Assembly: GCF_018362995.1 (NCBI RefSeq)
Contig: NZ_CP074372.1
Span: forward strand, 930,001-994,000
Origin: Chryseobacterium indologenes
GTDB lineage: Bacteria; Bacteroidota; Bacteroidia; Flavobacteriales; Weeksellaceae
Reading direction: 5' to 3'
Length of the DNA: 64,000 bases
Part shown: one piece after another, positions 34,915 through 43,826 of the stretch
Layout of the letters: each line of letters starts with the position of its first letter
Position numbering within the stretch: position 1 is the stretch's first letter
The notes under the pieces: model-generated
What the model was told of the DNA's origin: nothing
The model's database searches: none
Seen by the model: only the letters and a program-made list of their open reading frames with translations
Program-made: the position numbers and the translations under genes

Positions 34915-35661
34915 ATGGGAAAACTAGAAAACAAATCTGTTTTGATTACAGGAGCAGACAGCGGAATCGGCAAAGCTGTAGCCCTTCTTTTTGCCTTGGA
35001 GGGAGCAGATATAGCAATTATATATCATTCAAGTGATAATGATGCTGAAAAAACAAAAGAAGAAATCGAAAACCTGAATAGAAAATGCATCATCTTTCAA
35101 GGGGATATCAATGATTATGAATTTTGTGAAAAAACTGTGAAAGATGTTATTTCAGCATTCGGAAAAATTGATATTCTCATCAATAATGCAGGTGTTCAGT
35201 TTCCCGCAGAAAGTATTGAAAAACTTGAAGAAAAAAATATCAGGCAGACCTTTGATTCTAATATCGTAGGGATGATTTTATTAACGAAAGTTGTGTTTCC
35301 TTATTTAAAAGAAGGAGACTCTGTCATCAATACCACCTCAGTTTCTGCCTATCAGGGACATCCTGAACTGATTGATTATTCCGCTACAAAAGGCGCTATT
35401 GTTTCTTTTACCCGTTCATTGGCATTGCAGGCAAAACCAAAAGGAATCCGGATCAATGCCGTTGCTCCCGGACCTGTTGCGACTCCGCTCACTGAAGAAA
35501 CATTTGATGAAGAAGAAGAAAATCCCAACAAACCACCTCTGGAGAGAAATGCTACTCCGGAAGAAATAGCCTTCAGCTTTCTGTTTCTGGCAGGTACTGA
35601 AGCCTCACAAATTACGGGGCAGGTGCTTCATCCTAACGGAGGACTGATTGTAAACGGCTAA
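34915..35661 (+). CDS. SDR oxidoreductase, general-stress type
   Basis: 248 residues, classical short-chain dehydrogenase. Dinucleotide loop TGADSGIG (about 12-19), NNAG (about 90-93), catalytic Ser and YSATKGA Y-x-x-x-K (about 155-161), then the PG motif and a terminal GQVLHPNGG. The shape matches YhdF/YdaD/GsiB-cluster SDRs (about 250-290 aa), although this one lacks their long N-terminus. Substrate unknown. Confidence 0.88.
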   Translation: MGKLENKSVLITGADSGIGKAVALLFALEGADIAIIYHSSDNDAEKTKEEIENLNRKCIIFQGDINDYEFCEKTVKDVISAFGKIDILINNAGVQFPAESIEKLEEKNIRQTFDSNIVGMILLTKVVFPYLKEGDSVINTTSVSAYQGHPELIDYSATKGAIVSFTRSLALQAKPKGIRINAVAPGPVATPLTEETFDEEEENPNKPPLERNATPEEIAFSFLFLAGTEASQITGQVLHPNGGLIVNG

Positions 35662-35688
35662 AATAATAAACCCGGCAAAATTTAGAAT

Positions 35689-35854
35689 ATGAAAACTACA
35701 GCACTTATTTTGGGAGTTCTAAGCCTATTTGCTTTTGCTTCCTGCAGATGCAATATTGACGAAGATGAAAATAAAAAAAAGAGACCCCAAGAATAACCCG
35801 GCCAATGCTGGTAAAACAGGTCTTCCCGAAAGCGATACCCTGAGTATCAGATAA
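35689..35854 (+). pseudogene. Small lipoprotein gene with a poly-A frameshift
   Basis: ATG 35689 gives MKTTALILGVLSLFAFASCRC, a signal peptide with a FASC lipobox, then NIDEDEN. As written, the frame stops at 35796 (35 aa). If one A is removed from the run of eight As at about 35771-35778, the frame continues as KRDPKNNPANAGKTGLPESD and ends at 35854 (54 aa). The extra segment looks coding. Slippage, real decay, or a sequencing error are all possible. Confidence 0.6.
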
Positions 35855-35878
35855 GTTTAACAACAAAATATTCTGGTT

Positions 35879-37407
35879 ATGTACAGAGACGGAGCAAGAA
35901 AAAGTATATGGCAGGAAGAGGTCAGAAAATTTTCTACAGAAACTGATCTCAACCAACTATTTGATGTTGCCATAGTAGGTGGTGGAATTACCGGAGTTTC
36001 AACAGCGCTGAAGCTTCAGGAATCCGGACTGCGATGTATTATTCTTGAAGCAGCCAATATAGGATTTGGTACTACAGGAGGCACAACAGCCCATTTAAAT
36101 GATTTCTTTGATACCACTTTTAATCAGGTTATCAGTGATTTTGGTTTGGATAATGCCAAACTCTATGCAGAATCCGGAGCTGATGCTATTAAAATTATTG
36201 AAGATAATATCCATCAATACAAGATCAGCTGTGATTTTACACGGAAGTCAGCCTATCTTTTTGCGTTGGACGAAAAACAGGAGGACCGTTTGAAAGACAT
36301 CGTGGAAGGAGCGGCCAATGTAGGCCATGAGATGAGCTATGTGAACGAAATCCCTTTTCCGATCCCATTCAAAGAAGCAGTGCTTATTCCGGGGCAGGGG
36401 CATTTTCATCCCATAAAATACATCAAAGGACTTTGTGATGCTTTTATAAATCTCGGTGGATCTATTCAGGAAAACTGTCTCTGTGAAGATCATGATGAGA
36501 GGGAAGATTATGTAATTTTAAAAACTTCAAAAGGGGAGATAAAAGCAAAAAATGTAGTATATGCCACCCATATTCCTCCCGGTGTCAACCTTCTTCACTT
36601 TACCAATGCTCCTTACAGAAGCTATGCCATGGCATTTACAATGAAAAATGATAAATATCCCTGGGAACTTGGTTATGATCTCTGTGAACCTTATCATTAT
36701 TACAGAATTCAGAGCCTCAATGGGGAGAATTTATTGATTGCCGGGGGTGAAGATCACAAAACAGGGCATGCAGATGATACAGGAGTATGTTTTTCAAGAC
36801 TTGAAAACTATGTAAGAAAATATTTTGAGGTAGAAACAGTATATTACACCTGGTCCAGTCAATACTATGAACCTGTGGACGGTCTGCCGTATATAGGAAA
36901 GCTTCCGGGAGCTAAACAAAGAATATTTGCTGCAACAGGCTTCCGGGGTAACGGAATGATATTCGGGACCTTTCCTCACAGATTCTGCATGATCTGATTG
37001 TTACCGGGAAAAGTAAATACGGTGACTTATTCAATCCTTCAAGAATCAAACCCGTTGCCGGATTCTCAGATTTTGTGAAAGAAGCAGCAGCAGTAGCTTT
37101 TGATTTTATAAAAGATAAGATTGTAACCGAAAAAATTGACTCTTTTTCAGAAGTAGGAGAAGGAGAGGCAAAAGTGATCCGTTACGAATCAGAATCCTAT
37201 GCACTTTATAAAGAAAATGACGGCACTTTACATCTGTTGAAAAGTACCTGTCCGCATGCAGGTTGTGAAGTCCGGTGGAACAGTGCTGAGCTGAGCTGGG
37301 ACTGTCCATGCCATGGATCTCGTTTCAATGTCAACGGAAAAATTCTTACCGGACCAACCACAAAGAGCCTGCAGAAAGTATTTTCTTACCAAAAACGTGA
37401 TTCCTAA
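35879..37407 (+). pseudogene. FAD-dependent oxidoreductase with C-terminal Rieske domain, split by a frameshift
   Basis: Frame 1 (35879-36997) holds an FAD domain: VAIVGGGITGVSTALKLQESG (about 27-47) and GFGTTGGTTAHL, DAO-type. It ends abruptly after GMIFGTFPHRFCMI. Reading one base shifted from about 36971 restores SQILHDLIVTGKSKYGDLFNPSRIK and runs into the Rieske domain (CPHAGCEVRW ... CPCHGSRF), stop at 37407. One C/T is missing near 36969-36972. The intact protein would be about 509 aa. Such proteins are common in stress clusters. Confidence 0.85.
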
Positions 37408-37448
37408 ACCTTGAACCTTGAACTTTGTCTTTAGCTTCTCTTGTTCTT

Positions 37449-38243
37449 TTACCCCTGATTTTTATTGAGTTTGGGTTTTACTTGCATGATTGCGTAGTAG
37501 GATGAGGTGAATGCCGAAAGACTTTGATATCCTACCTTATAAGCAACTTCGCTCAAGGTGTACTGTCTGGTGTCTATCAGTTCTATGCTTTTTAAAATTC
37601 TTGTTAGCTGCAGGTATTTTTGCAGGGTAATTCCCGTTTCATTTTTAAAAATTCTCTGAAGGCTTCTCACAGACATTTGGGCTTTTTCAGCTAACGAATC
37701 TATATCCAGATTATACTTAAAATGAGTATTGATATCATTACATACAGGAATCAGTCTGATATCTGTAGGAACAGGAATTTCCAGGCCGCTGCTTTCTTTG
37801 CAGAAATTAGGAAGGCTCTTTAATATCGCTTTAAAGAAAATATCCTGTTCTTCATTTTCATCCAATGATTGGTTCCATTTTGAAGCATACAAAAGCATCT
37901 CCTTTAGAACAGGAGGAACGGCAAATACCTGTACATTCTGGTAAAATTCATCATCAAAAACGGTTTTAAATAGAAATACCATTAGATTCACCGTTTGTGC
38001 TTCGGAAGTTATTTTATGGGCTTTTTCTGACGGAATCCAAATGACATGATGTTGTGGGACAAGGTAGATTTTCCTATCGATATGGAAATATTGATATCCT
38101 TCTTCCACAAACGTAAGCTGGGCACGGTTATGCTGGTGTTCATACTCGTCATGTTTCCAGTTTTTCTCACACCATACATAGGCTTCTTTTTCGATGGAAT
38201 CTACAAACTGGCTTTCCGTTTTTTCAATCAGTCCACATTTCAT
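37449..38243 (-). CDS. AraC family regulator
   Basis: 264 residues. A cupin-like N-terminal sensor (EHQHNRAQLTFVEEGYQYFHID, VPQHHVIWIPSEKAHKI, positions ~37-82) is followed by the double AraC HTH (about 170-260: IDSLAEKAQMSVRSLQRIFKNE and LSEVAYKVGYQSLSAFTSSY). Divergent from the WrbA-RidA fusion gene, its probable target; a 10-bp inverted repeat lies between them. Confidence 0.9.
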   Translation of the reverse strand: MKCGLIEKTESQFVDSIEKEAYVWCEKNWKHDEYEHQHNRAQLTFVEEGYQYFHIDRKIYLVPQHHVIWIPSEKAHKITSEAQTVNLMVFLFKTVFDDEFYQNVQVFAVPPVLKEMLLYASKWNQSLDENEEQDIFFKAILKSLPNFCKESSGLEIPVPTDIRLIPVCNDINTHFKYNLDIDSLAEKAQMSVRSLQRIFKNETGITLQKYLQLTRILKSIELIDTRQYTLSEVAYKVGYQSLSAFTSSYYAIMQVKPKLNKNQG

Positions 38244-38244
38244 G

Positions 38245-38301
38245 TTGTCGTTTTGTATATATATTTTGGCAAATTTAATAAAAACGACAATAGTAATTTT
38301 G
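38245..38301 (+). promoter_or_regulatory. Inverted repeat and -7 box between araC-type gene and WrbA-RidA gene
   Basis: TTGTCGTTTT (38245-38254) and AAAACGACAA (38281-38290) are perfect inverted copies, 36 bp between centres. A -7 box TAATTTTG is at 38294-38301. Candidate AraC operator; the site abuts the regulator's own start, so autoregulation is possible. Confidence 0.5.
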
Positions 38302-38372
38302 TATAATCAAAGATAACAGACATTAAAAATCAATGGTGTCAACAAAAAATATTAACTTATATCTTATTCTGA

Positions 38373-39509
38373 ATGAAAAAATTATGTCTTTTTTTTATTT
38401 TAATTTTATTATCTAATATCACCAATATCATGGCACAAAATAAAGCTAAAATACTGGTTCTTATCCATTCTGATAATGGTGGAACCTACGAACTGGCCAA
38501 AGAGGTGGCCAAGGGCATTGAAAGCGAAAATTATGCGGTTCCTTATATCAAATTAGTCAAACCTTCCCAACATCCCAATCTGAAAAATCTGCCTGTAGCA
38601 ACAGCAGATGAACTCACAAACTATGATGGAATTGCTTTTGGCTCACCGGTTTATTTCGGGAATATCAGTACAGGAATGAGTGAATTTTTATCCAAAACCG
38701 TTCAGCTTTGGACCAGTCACGCTTTGGAAGGAGTTCCGGCTACTGTTTTTATGTCAGCAGGAAGCGGGGCAGGAAAGGAACTTGCCCTTCAGGCATTCTG
38801 GAACAGCCTTGCCGTACACGGGATGGTATTGATACCCAACGGAATTCGTGGAACAGAAGAGCTAAACAAAGCTATTCCGCAGGGAAATAGTGTTTTAGGA
38901 GTAACAAGTATGGCTTCTTTAAAAGATGTTGAAAGACCTACCAAGGGAGAAAGAAATATTGCTGAGCTTCAGGGGAAAAACTTTGCAAAAATTGCATTGG
39001 CGCTGAAAGATACCCGCCCGAAAAAAAGTACACCTATCGTTGAAAATCATCAGAACTTCAATGAAATACTGAAACAGAAAAATATTCTGCTTCCTCAGGT
39101 TCCTAAACCCGCAGGAAACTATCAGCCGTTTGTACGTTCAGGAAATCTTGTATTTATTAATCAGGTTGCTTTGAAAGACGGGAAAATTCTCAATCCTGGA
39201 AAATTAGGTGTTGAAGTGAATGAACAACAGGTAAAAGACGCTACAAAAGTGACCATGCTGAATGTTATTTCTGTTTTGAATGAAGCGGTAGGAGGAGATT
39301 TGAGCAGAGTAAAACAATGTGTGCAGCTTACAGGAATTTTCAATACAAAAGATGATTATACAAAACATGCAGACTTGATGAATGTTGCTTCAGACCTGGC
39401 TGTTGAAGTTTTCGGAGACAAAGGAAAGCATGCGAGAGCAACTTTTGGAGCCTCGTCAATTCCGGTGAATTCTTCTGTTGAAATCCAGGCGGTTTTTGAA
39501 GTAGAATAG
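38373..39509 (+). CDS. Exported fusion of a WrbA/flavodoxin domain and a RidA domain
   Basis: 378 residues. Signal peptide about 1-21 (ending NIMAQN). Residues ~25-205 form a flavodoxin-like NAD(P)H:quinone oxidoreductase domain: ILVLIHSDNGGTYELAKEVAKG is the FMN phosphate loop region, and FGSPVYFGNIS and MSAGSGAGKELAL follow. Residues ~240-378 form a RidA/YjgF domain (AGNYQPFVRSGNLVFINQVAL, LNVISVLNEAVGGDLSRV, RATFGASSIP). RidA proteins deaminate reactive enamines or imines. The fusion, and its export, is unusual. Confidence 0.85.
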   Translation: MKKLCLFFILILLSNITNIMAQNKAKILVLIHSDNGGTYELAKEVAKGIESENYAVPYIKLVKPSQHPNLKNLPVATADELTNYDGIAFGSPVYFGNISTGMSEFLSKTVQLWTSHALEGVPATVFMSAGSGAGKELALQAFWNSLAVHGMVLIPNGIRGTEELNKAIPQGNSVLGVTSMASLKDVERPTKGERNIAELQGKNFAKIALALKDTRPKKSTPIVENHQNFNEILKQKNILLPQVPKPAGNYQPFVRSGNLVFINQVALKDGKILNPGKLGVEVNEQQVKDATKVTMLNVISVLNEAVGGDLSRVKQCVQLTGIFNTKDDYTKHADLMNVASDLAVEVFGDKGKHARATFGASSIPVNSSVEIQAVFEVE

Positions 39510-39523
39510 ATTTCAAAAAAATA

Positions 39524-39554
39524 AAATCTGTGGTTACTATTTGACCACAGATTT
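39524..39554. terminator. Terminator between convergent genes
   Basis: AAATCTGTGGT (39524-39534) with ACCACAGATTT (39544-39554); T run follows. Confidence 0.88.
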
Positions 39555-39577
39555 TTTCATTTTATACTATTCAAATA

Positions 39578-41008
39578 TTAAAAAAACTGAGCAAAAACTT
39601 CTGAAATAACAGGTATACTTTGTTCCAGTTGTTCTTCAGAAAGTGCTCCATAGCTCAATCTGAACCCATTTACATGATGCTGACTGTACTGTTTCGGGGG
39701 AATGATTTTTATATTTTTTTCCAATAACTGAGCAGTTACAGCATCCCAATCTAATTTTACTTTAGGCACAATCCAAAAAGCAAGTCCGCCCTCAGGCAGC
39801 GTAAAATCTGCAATCCCATTCATATGCTTTTTCAGCAGCTCAAAAACAAAATCTCTTTTATGTTTGTAATGAACGGTTGCTTTTCTGATGTGTTTCTTTA
39901 CAGCTCCTTCTTTTATCAGCTGAAGAACGGCCTGTTCCATAATGACATCTCCGTGAACATCAATAATCTTTCTCAGATCTCCTATTTTTTTCAATAATTC
40001 CTGATTGGCAGTGGCGAGATAGCCAATTCTCAAAGCAGGTGCAACCACCTTACTCAAAGTTCCGATATAAACATAATTCTGAAGCTCCGGAAAGCTTGAA
40101 ATTGGCAGGATAGGGCGGTACCCGAAATGAAACTCATTATCATAATCATCTTCAATGATCGTGATATTGTATTGGTTTGACAATTCTATTAATCTTAATC
40201 TTCTGGATAAACTCAGAGTAACAGTAGTAGGATATTGTCTGTGAGGGGTAATGTATATTGCTTTTACATTCTGATGTCTTGCTAAAAGCTTTTCAATGGC
40301 TTCGATACTGATTCCTTCATGGTCTACAGGTGCAGGCAAAAGTTGTGCTCCCGCATACTCAAAAACCTGCCACGCAGGCTGATATCCCGGATCTTCTACA
40401 ATAACAGCATCACCGGAAGTAAAAAGAGTCTGAGCGGTCAGAAACATTCCCATCTGGCTGCCTCTTGTAATAGAAATTTCATCTTCATGAATATGCATTC
40501 CGCGCTGGTGATTAAGCATTTGAGAAATCATTTTGCGGAATTCCCTGTCACCATGTTCATCTCCGTAACCCATCATCTGCCACTTCGCCTTAATGCTGAA
40601 AATCTGTCTGTATGCCCTTGCCAGTTCCGTTACAGGGGCAATCTTACTGTCGGGATGACCATCATCAAAATTAATTAAAATAGCACCTGTTTTTCCGGGT
40701 TGATGGTGAGAGTTATGGATTATTTCAGCATTTCTTTCATGCAAAACAGGCAGTCTTTCGGATACAAAAATGCCTTTCCTTTCTCTCGAAATCACCCATT
40801 CTTCATTGATCAGCACCTGATAAGCTTCTACTACAGTATTTCTGTTGATTTTCAGGGTTTGTGCAAGATTCCGACTTCCGGGAAGTGCATCTCCGGCTTT
40901 TAATCTTCCTGAGCGGATATCACTGATAATGGTATCTGCAATCTGTAGATAAACAGCTTTGTCAAGCTTTTTATCAATTTCCAATTCTAATTTCCAAGGG
41001 CGTAACAT
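39578..41008 (-). CDS. MocR/PdxR-type regulator, second copy
   Basis: 476 residues. GntR winged helix about 14-80 (ISDIRSGRLKAGDALPGSRNLAQTLKINRNTVVEAYQ), aminotransferase-like domain from ~110, with PLP Lys in IGTLSKVVAPALRIGYL (about 316-332). It differs clearly from the MocR protein at 28584 (shorter linker, different effector domain). Divergent from the cupin gene, so it probably controls the cupin/DapA-like/thioredoxin-like run. Confidence 0.9.
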   Translation of the reverse strand: MLRPWKLELEIDKKLDKAVYLQIADTIISDIRSGRLKAGDALPGSRNLAQTLKINRNTVVEAYQVLINEEWVISRERKGIFVSERLPVLHERNAEIIHNSHHQPGKTGAILINFDDGHPDSKIAPVTELARAYRQIFSIKAKWQMMGYGDEHGDREFRKMISQMLNHQRGMHIHEDEISITRGSQMGMFLTAQTLFTSGDAVIVEDPGYQPAWQVFEYAGAQLLPAPVDHEGISIEAIEKLLARHQNVKAIYITPHRQYPTTVTLSLSRRLRLIELSNQYNITIIEDDYDNEFHFGYRPILPISSFPELQNYVYIGTLSKVVAPALRIGYLATANQELLKKIGDLRKIIDVHGDVIMEQAVLQLIKEGAVKKHIRKATVHYKHKRDFVFELLKKHMNGIADFTLPEGGLAFWIVPKVKLDWDAVTAQLLEKNIKIIPPKQYSQHHVNGFRLSYGALSEEQLEQSIPVISEVFAQFF

Positions 41009-41009
41009 C

Positions 41010-41070
41010 TGGACTATCTATTTATATAAAAACTGAATCATTTGAATGGTCCAAATATAAAATAATTTTG
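41010..41070 (+). promoter_or_regulatory. Divergent control region with TGGAC/GTCCA repeat and promoter
   Basis: TGGAC (41010) and GGTCCA (41048-41053) form a spaced inverted repeat. A -33-like TTTG at 41041 and a -7 box TAATTTTG at 41063-41070 give an 18-bp spacer. The repeat overlaps this promoter, which fits MocR control. Confidence 0.5.
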
Positions 41071-41109
41071 TCATGCAATAAAGCACAAAACCATAATAAT
41101 TTTAAAATC

Positions 41110-41565
41110 ATGGACAAGAAACAATTCAGTTCTAAAGATTTCCACGAAACTTTTGCAAGACCCAAGTATGTAAAACCAAGCCATTTGATTCATAAAAATG
41201 TTGAAAATGCAGGAGAACACAACCAGTTTTCAACAGAAAGGAAACATCCCGTTTTCTTTGTAGATCTTCCAAGTAAAAATGTCAGTATGACGATTGGCGG
41301 ACTTACTCCCGGACAGCAAACCAACAGACATCGCCATACCTACGAAACCGTATTATTTGTGATCGAAGGGAAAGGCTGGACAGAAGTAGAAGATGAAAGA
41401 GTGCACTGGGAAGCAGGAGATGCCGTATATATTCCTTCATGGGCGTGGCACAAGCATCAGAATCTCAGCGATACTGAACCCGCCAAGTATATCGCCTGCG
41501 AAAATGCTCCTCAGCTGCAGAATCTGGGGGTTGCTTTGAGAGAAGAAGAAGGCAGGGACCTTTAA
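41110..41565 (+). CDS. Cupin domain protein
   Basis: 151 residues from ATG 41110; the frame is open further up only through a TTG overlapping the promoter. Single cupin: GLTPGQQTNRHRHTYETVLFVIEGKG (about 63-88) with HRH and E metal ligands, and WAWHKHQNLSD (about 121-131) with the last His. It resembles gentisate-dioxygenase-like or aldose-binding cupins. Next gene on the same strand is a DapA-family aldolase. Confidence 0.85.
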   Translation: MDKKQFSSKDFHETFARPKYVKPSHLIHKNVENAGEHNQFSTERKHPVFFVDLPSKNVSMTIGGLTPGQQTNRHRHTYETVLFVIEGKGWTEVEDERVHWEAGDAVYIPSWAWHKHQNLSDTEPAKYIACENAPQLQNLGVALREEEGRDL

Positions 41566-41718
41566 TATCAGAGATTTAAACCATTAAGATATTTTTCATT
41601 GTTAAATGATATTGATACGGATATGATTTTCCCTTTCCATGCGAAGCTTACTTAATATTCTTAACAACTTAAGTTTTCTTAATGGTTTAAAATTATTTTA
41701 AATTTAAATCAGTAAAAC

Positions 41719-42603
41719 ATGAAAAATGTTCCATTTAAAGGGATTATTGCCTATCCCATAACACCTTTTGATGAAAATGAAAAAGTAAATATTCCTCTTT
41801 TCAAACATCTGGTAGAAAGACTGGTTATTTCCGGAAGCCATGGAATTGCTCCGTTGGGAAGTACCGGGGTAATGCCTTACTTATCTGATGAAGAAAAAGA
41901 AGAAGTAACGGAAGCTACTTTACAGCAGGTAAAAGGAAGAATTCCAACGCTTGTTGGGGTTTCCAATCTTACAACGGAGAAAACTATTCATCACGCTCAG
42001 TTTGCAGAAAAAGCAGGTGCTGATGCGGTTATGATTATCCCGATGAGTTATTGGAAACTTACAGATGATGAAATTGTAACGCATTATGATGCGGTAGCAC
42101 GGAAGATTTCTATTCCGATTATGGCCTATAATAATCCGGCAACAAGTGGAGTAGACATGTCACCGGCCTTGTTGAAAAGACTCCTGGAAATTCCTAATGT
42201 AACCATGATCAAAGAAAGTACAGGAGATGTTCAGAGAATGCACTTTTTGAGAAGAGAATTGGGCGAAGAAGTGGCATTCTATAATGGTTCTAATCCTTTG
42301 GCATTGGCTGCGTTCTCTGCCGGAGCAAGAGGCTGGTGTACCGCTGCCCCGAATCTTATTCCTGAACTCACCATCAGCCTTTATAATGCAGTTGAAGAAG
42401 GAAATCTTGAAAAAGCAAAAGCTATTTTCTACCAACAGTTCGATCTTTTAAAATTTATTGTCAATAAAGGATTGCCAAGAGCAGTAAAATCAGGGCTGAC
42501 AATTCTGGGGGAAGATGGCGGAAATTTGAGAAGTCCTTTAAAACCTCTCAAGGAAAAAGAAACTGAAGAATTAAAAAATATTATTAAAACCCTTGTTAAT
42601 TAA
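41719..42603 (+). CDS. DapA/NAL family aldolase (dihydrodipicolinate synthase-like)
   Basis: 294 residues, class I pyruvate-dependent aldolase barrel. GSTGVMPYLS (about 47-56) is the pyruvate carboxylate loop; IMAYNNPATSGVD (about 134-146) has the catalytic Tyr; MIKESTGD (about 158-165) has the Schiff-base Lys. Genomic context (cupin, MocR) points to a catabolic keto-acid lyase or dehydratase rather than lysine synthesis. Confidence 0.88.
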   Translation: MKNVPFKGIIAYPITPFDENEKVNIPLFKHLVERLVISGSHGIAPLGSTGVMPYLSDEEKEEVTEATLQQVKGRIPTLVGVSNLTTEKTIHHAQFAEKAGADAVMIIPMSYWKLTDDEIVTHYDAVARKISIPIMAYNNPATSGVDMSPALLKRLLEIPNVTMIKESTGDVQRMHFLRRELGEEVAFYNGSNPLALAAFSAGARGWCTAAPNLIPELTISLYNAVEEGNLEKAKAIFYQQFDLLKFIVNKGLPRAVKSGLTILGEDGGNLRSPLKPLKEKETEELKNIIKTLVN

Positions 42604-42612
42604 TACAATCTT

Positions 42613-42846
42613 ATGAAAAAATCCATTTTTTATCACGCAGGATGTCCTGTATGTATCAGTGCAGAACATGATATTATCAGCCTTATAGATTCGGGAAATG
42701 TTGAAATTATTCACTTAGGAAATGACAAAAACAGAATTGAAGAGGCCGAAAAGGCAGGCGTAAAGTCTGTACCTGCTTTAGTGACACCCAACGGAAACGT
42801 ACTTCATATCAATTTTGGAGCATCTATGGAAGATGTGAAAAAATAG
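42613..42846 (+). CDS. Small thioredoxin/glutaredoxin-like protein
   Basis: 77 residues with CPVC at 11-14 after IFYHAG, a cis-Pro in SVPALVT (about 56-62), and an overall glutaredoxin-size fold. Probably a cytosolic dithiol carrier. It follows the DapA-like gene by 9 bp, hence same operon. Confidence 0.8.
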   Translation: MKKSIFYHAGCPVCISAEHDIISLIDSGNVEIIHLGNDKNRIEEAEKAGVKSVPALVTPNGNVLHINFGASMEDVKK

Positions 42847-42865
42847 AATATTAATCTTGTTGTAT

Positions 42866-43026
42866 AAACGAGGCTGTCTTAGAAGTGTCATTCTGAACGA
42901 AATGAAGTGTAGTGAAGAATCTCGTGTATTTAGTTACTAGTAAGATTCTTCCTTCGTCAGAAATCGAAGATTCGACGTAGTCAATGACAAAAGCCAATTA
43001 TTTGACTTTCTGAAACAGCCTCGTTT
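42866..43026. repeat. Large palindromic dispersed repeat, ~160 bp
   Basis: Outer arms AAACGAGGCTGT (42866-42877) and ACAGCCTCGTTT (43015-43026) pair perfectly and would end transcription of the upstream operon. Inside are GTCATTCTGAACGAAATG and, on the other arm, GTAGTCAATGAC, with GAAGAATCT/AGATTCTTC words. This is the REP-like layout seen in flavobacterial genomes. Confidence 0.7.
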
Positions 43027-43094
43027 TTTGTTTTCTCCCTCATAACATTTATCTGTAAAACCTTTGAGAGAATTTATTACCTGTTCAGAATTTT

Positions 43095-43601
43095 CTAAAT
43101 GGTTGCATTTCCTTCTACACCGTCAGAATTATTAGTTTTAATTCCTGTGATTGCAGAAGCGACAAAGCTAAACAGGCTGACAAGTTTTCCAGCTTTGGTA
43201 TCCCAATAATACGTTTCCTTAGGCTCTACACGGATAATGGTAACATTAGGATCGTCTTTTCCATCGAACCAGGCTTTCGCTAAAGGAGACCATTTTTCTT
43301 CAATGGTAGCCTTATCCTTATAAACAGAAGCTTCTCCGTACACCGAAAGATATTGGGAATCGCTGTTATTCATGAAAAACAACTGTACTCTTCTGTCTTC
43401 TTTGATTTCAAAATTCTTGTTACTGGTTCCGCTGCTGATAAACCAGAGATTTCCACTATCATCCGTTTCCTGAAGAGTCATAGGCCTTGAATTGACAGGA
43501 ACAGTTTCCAATTCTGTACAGAACATACATATTCTTGCACTTTCTGAAAGTTCCTTGATTTTTTTGATCGCCTCGAGATGGCTAAGATTCTGTGTTGACA
43601 T
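43095..43601 (-). CDS. Pyridoxamine 5'-phosphate oxidase-fold protein (general stress protein 26 type)
   Basis: 168 residues from ATG 43601; the frame is open 36 codons further but without coding character. Split-barrel flavin-binding fold: ARICMFCTELETVPVNSRPMTLQETDDSGNLWFISS (positions ~18-53), then RVQLFFMNNSDSQYLSVYGEASV. FMN- or F420-binding general stress proteins look like this. Near its end, Val/Thr-rich tail. Isolated gene. Confidence 0.85.
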   Translation of the reverse strand: MSTQNLSHLEAIKKIKELSESARICMFCTELETVPVNSRPMTLQETDDSGNLWFISSGTSNKNFEIKEDRRVQLFFMNNSDSQYLSVYGEASVYKDKATIEEKWSPLAKAWFDGKDDPNVTIIRVEPKETYYWDTKAGKLVSLFSFVASAITGIKTNNSDGVEGNATI

Positions 43602-43826
43602 AATATAATATTTTAAATGATTGGTGTAAACTAAATTATTCAAATACCTGACCAAAAGGCAATAAAATGTGGTACCTGGAATAGATTTCTTTTCAAAAAC
43701 TGATCGCATTTACTGGAAATCGAAAAGATGCAGGATATTTTTTTATAGTATAAAAGGAGCAAGAATTTTATCTTCGATAAAGTTGATTATTAAAACAGTT
43801 TTCTTTTTCTGCCAATAAGTTTTATG

